Assembly: GCA_030613225.1 (NCBI GenBank)
Contig: JAUWMJ010000145.1
Coordinates: forward strand, 1-7,419
DNA: 7,419 bases
From: Desulfobacterales bacterium
GTDB lineage: Bacteria; Desulfobacterota; Desulfobacteria; Desulfobacterales; JAUWMJ01
Direction: 5' to 3'
Shown: positions 1 to 5,066 of the stretch, piece after piece
Layout: each line of letters begins with the position of its first letter
Numbering within the stretch: position 1 is the first letter of the stretch
The notes under the pieces: model-generated
What the model saw: the letters and a program-made list of their open reading frames with translations, nothing else
What the model was told of the DNA's origin: nothing
Database searches by the model: none
Position numbers and translations under genes: made by a program

Positions 1-445
1 CAGCCTTAATTTTTGTAGTTTCAGTCCACCCTTCTATTGCCACCATTCCATTTCGTGCGTCTATTCCGATAACAATCCGACCTGGAAATTCTTTGCAGGC
101 ATCTTTCACAAGCTTTGGGTTTTTAATTGCTTCCGTACCGATGATCACTCTTTTTGCACCAAGATCAATAAACATTCTTATTGTCTTTTTATCCCTGATT
201 ACACCACCCACCTGTACACCAGCTTTTACACTTTCAATTATTTTTTTGATGGAATTTAAATTTTGAGGACTTTTTTCAAAAGCGCCATCAAGGTCAATTA
301 CATGAATTAATTCGGCTCCCTCATCATTGAATTTCATTGCCATCTTTACAGGATCATTGGAAAAAACGGTCTCTTCATCCTTTCGTCCCTGAAGAAGGCG
401 CACGCATCTTCCATTTTTTATATCTACTGCCGGTATAATAATCAT
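1..445 (-). CDS. hisA: HisA, ProFAR isomerase (partial: N-terminal 148 residues)
   Basis: HisA catalyses the Amadori rearrangement of ProFAR to PRFAR, the fourth step of cytoplasmic histidine biosynthesis. It is a (beta/alpha)8 barrel. The visible part begins MIIIPAVDIKNGRCVRL, with the catalytic Asp at residue 8. It continues with VIDLDGAF near residue 50, the first phosphate-binding loop at 78-84, IIGTEA near 101-106 and GIDARNG at 127-133, whose Asp129 matches the second catalytic acid. The C-terminal 40% lies beyond the left edge. The start ATG at 445-443 overlaps the lipoprotein stop codon as ATGA, so translation is probably coupled. One oddity is that the usual VGGGIR loop reads VGGVIR here. 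Family assignment is secure; the effect of the Gly-to-Val change is unknown. Confidence 0.97.
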   Translation of the reverse strand, partial: MIIIPAVDIKNGRCVRLLQGRKDEETVFSNDPVKMAMKFNDEGAELIHVIDLDGAFEKSPQNLNSIKKIIESVKAGVQVGGVIRDKKTIRMFIDLGAKRVIIGTEAIKNPKLVKDACKEFPGRIVIGIDARNGMVAIEGWTETTKIKA

Positions 446-1101
446 GGGTTTGGAAATGTCCTAAGGATATCTTCAAGTCCTATGGCCGCCATCTCATCGG
501 CGGTGATCCAGCTTGCTTTTCTTTTTATAAACGTTTTCAGATTAAAAAGATTCTCACTTAATGAATGCTGTGTTTCATCGAAATGGCCGGACCAAAGAAT
601 GCGGCCATCTTTCACACTTAGAAGATGAATTCCAAACGCAACGGAAGCAGGTGATTTAACAGAATATCGTGTTCCAACCCGCTCCTTGTATCGGTAATAA
701 TAACCTGCTATGACTGCATCAGCGTTATATTCACGCCCTTTTTTAACAATAAGTTTACGTTTAGAAAATGTTTGTTCTTCACCAATCATGCTTGAAGTAA
801 CTATTTTATATTTATTTCTGCTTTTTAAGTTCGAAATCAGGCTGTTGGTAAGTTTTTCTACTGCATCTACAGACACTTTGCCGGTTATAAAAACCCTGCC
901 ACACACCGGACATCTGACACTTTCACCTTTGCCATATATCATGGTCATATCTTTAAAGGGCAAAACAAGGATCTTCTCTGTTCCCAATAAATTATAACCT
1001 GATTCAGGAGCAATTTCTTTAGACGTACAACCTGATAAAATTACAACAGCTAAAATGACTGCTATGTATATATTACAATTTTCCCTTAGTAGATTGAACA
1101 T
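442..1101 (-). CDS. Predicted lipoprotein with CsgG/LpoB-like fold, inside the his operon
   Basis: The 219-residue product begins MFNLLRENC, then has a hydrophobic stretch ending in the lipobox LSGC with the lipidated Cys at residue 25, followed by Thr. This predicts export and membrane anchoring. The mature part has ILVLPFKDM (about 44-52), a single CPVCG knuckle (Cys64 and Cys67), an ADAVIAGYYYRY strand and an ILWSGHFDETQ strand. That pattern resembles the periplasmic alpha/beta domain of CsgG, FlgO or LpoB lipoproteins; the comparison is from memory and its function is unknown. I chose the start at 1101 because an AGGA Shine-Dalgarno sits 6 nt upstream. The longer frame from 1170 has no such site, lies deep in hisB and would bury the signal peptide. 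It overlaps hisB by 29 nt and hisA by 4 nt, so it must be co-transcribed with them. Confidence 0.85.
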   Translation of the reverse strand: MFNLLRENCNIYIAVILAVVILSGCTSKEIAPESGYNLLGTEKILVLPFKDMTMIYGKGESVRCPVCGRVFITGKVSVDAVEKLTNSLISNLKSRNKYKIVTSSMIGEEQTFSKRKLIVKKGREYNADAVIAGYYYRYKERVGTRYSVKSPASVAFGIHLLSVKDGRILWSGHFDETQHSLSENLFNLKTFIKRKASWITADEMAAIGLEDILRTFPNP

Positions 1102-1660
1102 CAGCAATCCTTTTATCTGTTGAAGTAGCTTGGTCCAAAGCCCTTCCTGTTGCTTTAAATATTGATTCAATTATATGATGTTCATTATCGCCATAATGCA
1201 CATTAATATGCAAGTTCATTCCACCATTAACTGTAAATGCCCTGAAAAATTCTTTTGCAAGTGATATATCAAAATGAACACCTGAACCCGAAGTCCCCGG
1301 AACATTATAAACCAGAAAAGGACGCTTTGACATATCAACGGTTACGGCAGCCAGTGCATCATCCATTGGTGTAACCGCATGCCCATATCTGATTATTCCC
1401 TTTCTTTCGCCAAGAGCCCTGTTAAAAGCATCACCTAATACCAGTCCTATATCCTCTACTGTGTGGTGAAAATCAACTTCCAGGTCTCCCTTTGCATCTA
1501 TTGTTAAATCAAAGAAACCATGTAGTGCAAAAAGCGTCAGCATATGATCAAAAAAGCCAATCCCAGTAGATATATCCAGCTTTCCCTTTCCGTCAATATT
1601 CAGTTCAATACTTATTTTGGTTTCTCTTGTGTTTCTTTTTACTGAAGATATTCGTTCCAT
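1073..1660 (-). CDS. hisB: HisB, imidazoleglycerol-phosphate dehydratase
   Basis: This enzyme converts imidazole glycerol phosphate to imidazole acetol phosphate, using a di-manganese centre in a 24-subunit cytoplasmic shell. The 195-residue protein is the usual length of the monofunctional enzyme, without the fused histidinol phosphatase seen in enterobacteria. Hallmarks are GFFDHML near residue 35, the metal ligands in VDFHHTVEDIG (about 63-73), YGHAVTPMDDAL (about 92-103) and the second metal motif GDNEHHIIES (about 157-166). Translation starts at ATG 1660, with AAAGG about 10 nt upstream. The last 29 nt overlap the lipoprotein gene. It is the first visible gene of the minus-strand his cluster. 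No convincing promoter was found upstream: TTGTAC at 1729-1724 has only a poor -10 partner. Confidence 0.97.
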   Translation of the reverse strand: MERISSVKRNTRETKISIELNIDGKGKLDISTGIGFFDHMLTLFALHGFFDLTIDAKGDLEVDFHHTVEDIGLVLGDAFNRALGERKGIIRYGHAVTPMDDALAAVTVDMSKRPFLVYNVPGTSGSGVHFDISLAKEFFRAFTVNGGMNLHINVHYGDNEHHIIESIFKATGRALDQATSTDKRIADVQSTKGKL

Positions 1661-1702
1661 AGCATTAAGACCTTTATAACTTATTGAAATAATAAATCTA
1701 CC

Positions 1703-1943
1703 TTATCTTTTAATATTCGGTTCGTACAACAATTTTCCATAGTAAGTCAAGCCATCTTTTTGGATTCCATTATTAAAGTTCCTCACCATGATGACATGGC
1801 TTTTTATTTTGTATTAAGGAATTCTTGAGAACGTTGTTGATATCGGCTGGAGAATATTTTTTGAGTCCCGGACCAGTTTCAATGGTAACATTATTTTGAA
1901 ATTCGCTTAGCTTATAGAAAATACGAAATATAGTTGACAGAAT
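1703..1943 (-). pseudogene. Possible frameshifted coding remnant upstream of hisB
   Basis: Two consecutive minus-strand reading frames look protein-like but lack a start and a ribosome-binding site. The first is open from 1943 to a stop at 1773-1775 (56 codons) and includes ETGPGLKKYSPADI and KKPCHHGEEL. A one-frame shift then leads to a second stretch ending at 1703, which includes GIQKDGLTYYGKLLYEPNIK. The ETG.G..YS.ADI pattern faintly recalls c-type cytochrome domains of the alcohol dehydrogenase cytochrome subunit type, but no CxxCH haem site is present. Such short open stretches can arise by chance in AT-rich DNA, and this one overlaps the promoter of the response regulator. It could equally be plain intergenic sequence. 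Confidence 0.25.
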
Positions 1944-1962
1944 TTATATTATATTCGATAAT
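1934..1962 (+). promoter_or_regulatory. Sigma-70-type promoter of the response regulator gene
   Basis: A perfect -35 box TTGACA (1934-1939) is followed by a 17-nt AT-rich spacer and the -10 box GATAAT (1957-1962), five of six matches to consensus. Transcription would start near 1969, leaving a leader of roughly 20-25 nt that contains the AAGGA ribosome-binding site. A near-inverted pair, CGAAATAT (1924-1931) and ATATTCG (1951-1957), flanks the -35 box and spacer. It could be an operator, but this is weak. Confidence 0.75.
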
Positions 1963-1978
1963 TATTCATTCTTAAAAT

Positions 1979-1994
1979 AAGGAACCACGCTATA
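1979..1994 (+). promoter_or_regulatory. Ribosome-binding site pointing to an ATA start codon
   Basis: AAGGA at 1979-1983 is followed, after an ideal 8-nt gap, by ATA at 1992-1994. This ATA is in frame with the receiver protein and five codons before the first conventional alternative, TTG at 2007. The TTG lies 23 nt from the Shine-Dalgarno, too far for normal initiation. The spacing therefore marks 1992 as the ancestral, and perhaps current, start. Confidence 0.55.
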
Positions 1995-2495
1995 GAATAC
2001 AGCATTTTGGTTGTTGACGATCAGCCGGTTATTCGTGATATGTTGGAAAATATGCTTTCCCGTGAATCTTATACTGTTCACTGCGCCGATTCCGCAAAAG
2101 AGGCTCTTAAAATTCTGTCACAAGAACCGATTGACGTAGTTATTTCAGATGAAGTAATGCCGGCAATGACGGGAACTCAATTTCTTGCTGTTGTTCGAAA
2201 AGATTATCCTGATACAATCCGTATAATTCTTACCGGACATGCAAGTCTTGAATCAGCAATGCATGCCATTAATGAAGGAGAAATCTATCGGTTTTTAACC
2301 AAGCCATGTAATCTTGTCGATCTATCAGTAACAATTCGACAGGCATTGCAACAAAAACATCTAAAAAAAGAAAACGAACGTTTGGCAAAAATCGTTGAAC
2401 AGCAATCTTTTTCTATCAGAGAGATTGAAAAAAAATATCCGGGGATAACTAAAGTAAAAAGAAATTCCGGAGGAGCAATTATCATTGATGAATGA
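1992..2495 (+). CDS. Receiver-only response regulator with C-terminal helix (ATA start likely)
   Basis: This is a cytoplasmic CheY-like phospho-acceptor of a two-component system. Numbered from the ATA at 1992, the 167-residue product begins with the strand and acidic pair ILVVDDQ (Asp9, Asp10). The phosphorylated Asp53 is in SDEVMP, the switch Thr81 in ILTGH and the conserved Lys104 in FLTKP. The wording resembles receivers found in front of HD-GYP or histidine-kinase modules. After about residue 125 there is only a charged, probably coiled-coil helix (HLKKENERLAKIVEQQ) and a short tail, with no DNA-binding or enzymatic output domain. It may act through protein contact or phosphotransfer. 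It has its own promoter and no kinase gene in the window. Starting at TTG 2007 instead gives 162 residues and removes part of the first beta strand, which argues for 1992. Confidence 0.9.
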   Translation: MEYSILVVDDQPVIRDMLENMLSRESYTVHCADSAKEALKILSQEPIDVVISDEVMPAMTGTQFLAVVRKDYPDTIRIILTGHASLESAMHAINEGEIYRFLTKPCNLVDLSVTIRQALQQKHLKKENERLAKIVEQQSFSIREIEKKYPGITKVKRNSGGAIIIDE

Positions 2496-2549
2496 CTGAA
2501 ATTTAATTTTACTATTAACCGCCTATCCAAGTCGCCCTTTTCATTCCCC

Positions 2550-2656
2550 GTAGGCATTCACAGTCACCGCATCTGCGCGCGATCATGGCAACCAGCATAC
2601 CATACTATAGCTGATCGCCGTGATCACGCACATCTGCAGCACCTGTGAACGCTTAC
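2550..2656. repeat. Imperfect palindrome with 40-nt arms (REP- or MITE-like)
   Basis: The arms 2550-2589 and 2617-2656 are inverted copies that match at about 29 of 40 positions, around a 27-nt centre. The ends read GTAGGCATTCAC and GTGAACGCTTAC. On the minus strand four of the mismatches become G-U pairs, so an RNA hairpin would be more stable from that strand. The segment is visibly more GC-rich than its surroundings. A third, directly repeated copy of the end motif, GTGAACGGATAC, lies at 2684-2695, with a 6-bp hairpin (GAACAA/TTGTTC, 2658-2674) between. No transposase is present. The stretch 2496-2745 contains no credible gene. Confidence 0.6.
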
Positions 2657-2745
2657 AGAACAAACTTTTTGTTCCGAATGGGCGTGAACGGATACCATTC
2701 CCTTTATTGTTCACAAAGGAAGAAATTAAATAAAGCTCCGGCAAG

Positions 2746-2818
2746 TGGAGATGAGGGGAATCGAACCCCTGGCCTCAGCATTGCGAACGCTGCGCTCTCC
2801 CAACTGAGCTACATCCCC
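2746..2818 (-). tRNA. tRNA-Ala, anticodon CGC
   Basis: The minus strand folds into a full 73-nt cloverleaf. The acceptor stem pairs GGGGATG with CATCTCC (one G-U), the D arm begins GCTC, and the anticodon stem CAGCG/TGCTG encloses TTCGCAA, with anticodon CGC at 2785-2783. The variable loop is AGGCC, and the T arm AGGGG-TTCGATT-CCCCT is perfect. Discriminator base is A. The 3' CCA is not encoded (the next bases are CTT), so it must be added by nucleotidyltransferase. Anticodon CGC reads the alanine codon GCG. No direct copy of the 3' end that would mark an integrated element was seen in the window. Confidence 0.97.
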
Positions 2819-2834
2819 ATATGCAAACACAATT

Positions 2835-2863
2835 TTATTAACAAATATTAAATAACCAGTCAA
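2835..2863 (-). promoter_or_regulatory. Probable promoter of the tRNA-Ala gene
   Basis: On the minus strand a -35 box TTGACT (2863-2858) is followed by a 17-nt spacer and the -10-like TAATAA (2840-2835). The predicted start near 2828 would give a 5' leader of about 10 nt before the mature tRNA, a normal arrangement. The -35 is good but the -10 matches consensus poorly, so confidence is moderate. Confidence 0.5.
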
Positions 2864-2871
2864 TTTAAATC

Positions 2872-3005
2872 TTGATTGCGTCGTTAAAAGTTTTTTTCAC
2901 CACTGAGCTCGCAGAGAACACAGAGAATATTTTGTTTTATTTATTAGTTATCTCTGTGAGCTCCGTGTCCTCTGTGGTAAATTCAACTTTTTACGACGCC
3001 ATCAA
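2872..3005. repeat. Long palindromic intergenic element, 55-nt arms
   Basis: The arms 2872-2926 and 2951-3005 are inverted copies identical at about 42 of 55 positions, around a 24-nt AT-rich loop. The ends read TTGATTGCGTCGT and ACGACGCCATCAA. The inner parts carry variants of TTCACCACTGAG, CAGAGAACACAGAGA, TCTCTGTGAGCTC and TCTGTGGTAAA. Sequences of the type CACCACAGAGGACACGGAG with their inverse are, from memory, widespread dispersed repeats in bacterial genomes. It sits between the tRNA promoter and the ycaO start and would form a large hairpin in the ycaO 5' leader if transcription begins upstream. It carries an open frame into ycaO that I regard as non-coding. Confidence 0.75.
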
Positions 3006-3033
3006 ACCTACCTTTGGAACATGGAAAACAAAT

Positions 3034-4758
3034 ATGAACAACAAGCTTATATTAAATGATGCCTTTAAACGTTTTACACTTGATCAGGACAAAATTTTGC
3101 CACCTGAAGAGACTGTCAAACTATTTAAAGATAAATTAAATAAAATTGATCTGGACATTCTAAAAGATACAGTAAGAATTGATAACGGCAGACTCAATAT
3201 CCCGGTATTCATCAGTTACTGCGGCCAGGATGCTAAAAATGTCACAGGCGGTAAAAAGCAGATGGGAAAAGGAGCTACACCCCAGCAGGCTGAAGCAAGT
3301 GCTGTAATGGAACTTGTTGAAAGATTCAGCCTTTTTAGTTTTAAAAAAAATCCGGACAACTTTATTATAGAAAATTATCGTAATATTAAAGACAAAGCCA
3401 TTGATTTTCAAATGATAGCCCAGTCTGTTCATGATAAAAATAAAGATCCAAATTTGACGGAAAAGATATTTGAAGATATTCCTTTAAAATGGACATGGGC
3501 TACTAATCTAACACGAAACAAAGAAGTCCTTATCCCTTTTGACTGGTTTTTCAATATTAATGAATTTAACGGCTCCTGCGCTGGAAACTGCACGGAAGAA
3601 GCCATTTGCCAAGGTATTTGTGAAATCGTTGAAAGACATACATCATCCATAATCAGTCATAACAGGATAAATCTTCCTGCAATCAATTCTGATTCAGCAA
3701 CAGATCCACTTGTCGTGGAGATGTTAAAAAAATACCAAAATGCCGGGATTAAATTACACATTACCGATTTCACCCTTGATATGGGCATACCTTCTGTTGG
3801 TATTTTGGCCTATGATCCGTCAACTTTTCCTGAAAAAAGTGAAATTGTCTGGACAGCAGGTACAACACCGAATCCTCAAAAAGCTTTAAGTCGTGCGCTT
3901 TCAGAAGTTGCCCAGCTTGCCGGTGATTTTAATACAGGCTCCTGTTATGAAGCCAGCGGCCTTCCAAAATTTAATAACATTGAAGATACCGGGTTTATTA
4001 TGAATCCTGAAAAAATAGTTGATATTACCAGCCTGCCGGATCTTTCTGATGATAATATTAAACTTGAAGTCCAAAGTTGCATTTCTTCCCTGGCTGAAAA
4101 AGGAATGGATGTTATTGTCGTAAATACAATGCATCCATTGCTTAAGATACCGACTTTTTATATAATCATTCCAGGTGCACATTTCAGAGAACGTGCTCAT
4201 GGCGCAGGCGTTGTAATGTTTGCATCCAAACTCCTAACGGAAAACAGCGACCCGGAACATGCCATAAATAAGCTAATTAAAATTAAAGAATTACTTCCTG
4301 ATAAATATTATATAAGCTTTTACCTTGGCCAATGCTTTCTATCTGTCGATAAACCGAAAACAGCTCTCGGTTATTTTACAGACTCTATCAGCCAAAACCC
4401 TGCGAAACAAGATATTGCAAGTATTTATTCCTACATGGGAATATGCTTTAAAGATATGGGAGAATATCAAAAAGCGCTCCTTGTGCTTTACGAAGGTGAA
4501 AGTCATGATAAAGAAAGAACAGATATTTATAACCTGATGGGATTTTGCTACTTTAAATTAAAAGAACACGAAAAAGCTATTGACAGTTTTAAAAAAGTTC
4601 TCAAACTCGACCCTGGTTCTGCTATCGACTATGCCAACATTGCGTCAAACTATCGTGATATGGGGAAAAAAGGAAAAGCAATTGAATACTACTTAATGGC
4701 CCTTGGGCTTGACCCTTCAATTGAATTTGCAAGAAAAAGTCTTGAGAAACTGCAATGA
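3034..4758 (+). CDS. YcaO-domain protein with C-terminal TPR repeats
   Basis: YcaO enzymes use ATP to activate a peptide-bond carbonyl, and they make azolines, thioamides or amidines. E. coli YcaO is linked to RimO-dependent methylthiolation of ribosomal protein S12. In this 574-residue protein the ATP/Mg signatures are intact: GKGAT (78-82) with MELVERF (Glu93, Glu96, Arg97), NGSCAGN followed by CEIVERH (Glu197, Glu200, Arg201), and RALSEVAQ (Arg287, Glu291, Gln294). The domain ends near residue 395. There is no proline-rich PxPxP tail as in azoline-forming cyclodehydratases. Instead about four TPR units follow (about 424-457, 460-493, 495-528 and 529-562), suggesting a protein-binding platform. 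The start is ATG 3034 with GGA 8 nt upstream; the open frame back to 2872 runs through a palindromic repeat. No tfuA, rimO or precursor peptide gene is nearby, so the substrate is unknown. Confidence 0.93.
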   Translation: MNNKLILNDAFKRFTLDQDKILPPEETVKLFKDKLNKIDLDILKDTVRIDNGRLNIPVFISYCGQDAKNVTGGKKQMGKGATPQQAEASAVMELVERFSLFSFKKNPDNFIIENYRNIKDKAIDFQMIAQSVHDKNKDPNLTEKIFEDIPLKWTWATNLTRNKEVLIPFDWFFNINEFNGSCAGNCTEEAICQGICEIVERHTSSIISHNRINLPAINSDSATDPLVVEMLKKYQNAGIKLHITDFTLDMGIPSVGILAYDPSTFPEKSEIVWTAGTTPNPQKALSRALSEVAQLAGDFNTGSCYEASGLPKFNNIEDTGFIMNPEKIVDITSLPDLSDDNIKLEVQSCISSLAEKGMDVIVVNTMHPLLKIPTFYIIIPGAHFRERAHGAGVVMFASKLLTENSDPEHAINKLIKIKELLPDKYYISFYLGQCFLSVDKPKTALGYFTDSISQNPAKQDIASIYSYMGICFKDMGEYQKALLVLYEGESHDKERTDIYNLMGFCYFKLKEHEKAIDSFKKVLKLDPGSAIDYANIASNYRDMGKKGKAIEYYLMALGLDPSIEFARKSLEKLQ

Positions 4759-4770
4759 TATAAGGCAACC

Positions 4771-5060
4771 GTTCAAAGGTTCAGAGGTTCAGGGTTCAAG
4801 GTTGGATTCTTGCCCACAAGGTTCCCCTTTGGAAGCGTATTTATGTGCGTAGCACCCTGCTTCGCTTGTAAGCTTCAGTCTGCGCTTTAAAGCTTCGTCT
4901 TGGCAAGAACACTGAGACAAGCCTGCTTAGTCATTCCTAATCTAAAAATTATCAGCACATTGGCAATTATGTGGAAAACCAGCATTTTTAGCGAAAACTT
5001 CGGTTCTTTGCTTTTGTCCTTGTCCCTAAACCCTGAACGTTGAACCCTGAACCCTTGAAC
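4771..5060. repeat. Element bounded by inverted GTTCARG-type repeat arrays
   Basis: The left end (4771-4803) is a run of 7-8 nt units, GTTCAAAG, GTTCAGAG, GTTCAGG, GTTCAAG. The right end (5029-5060) is the inverted counterpart, GTTCAAGG, GTTCAGG, GTTCAAC, GTTCAGG when read on the minus strand. Between them lie about 225 nt that are more GC-rich than the neighbouring genes, with an 8-bp inverted pair TTCTTGCC (4807-4814) and GGCAAGAA (4902-4909) and two AAGCTTC copies. No credible gene lies in it. It fills nearly the whole gap between the convergent ycaO and dynamin genes. It could be a MITE-like or recombinational repeat, but no transposase is visible. Confidence 0.6.
4991..5016 (+). terminator. 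Candidate intrinsic terminator downstream of ycaO
   Basis: GCGAAAAC and GTTCTTTGC (4991-4998 and 5003-5011) can pair as eight base pairs with one bulged C and one G-U, closed by a stable TTCG tetraloop. CTTTTGTCCTTG follows, providing a short T-rich tail. The orientation fits transcripts from ycaO, although the hairpin lies about 230 nt after its stop. The stem is AT-rich and the T run is short, so termination may be inefficient. Confidence 0.4.
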
Positions 5061-5066
5061 ACCTAC

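Noticed and set aside
710..997. Plus-strand 95-codon open frame
   Set aside because: It is antisense to the lipoprotein gene, has no family resemblance and no ribosome-binding site.
1102..1170. Longer start for the lipoprotein (23 extra residues)
   Set aside because: It would place a charged, Gln-rich stretch before the signal peptide and lies within hisB without a ribosome-binding site. The ATG at 1101 has AGGA 6 nt upstream.
1786..1810. CCATG-ATGA-CATGG hairpin followed by a T-rich run, resembling a plus-strand terminator
   Set aside because: The stem is only 5 bp and no plus-strand gene lies upstream of it.
2645..2851. Plus-strand 68-codon open frame
   Set aside because: It runs antisense through the complete tRNA-Ala gene and the palindromic element; the protein-like segment is just the tRNA complement.
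4801..4890. Short plus-strand frame with clustered cysteines (FMCVAPCFACK), which could suggest a peptide precursor next to ycaO
   Set aside because: It has no start with a ribosome-binding site and sits inside the repeat-bounded element. The resemblance to a RiPP precursor is superficial.
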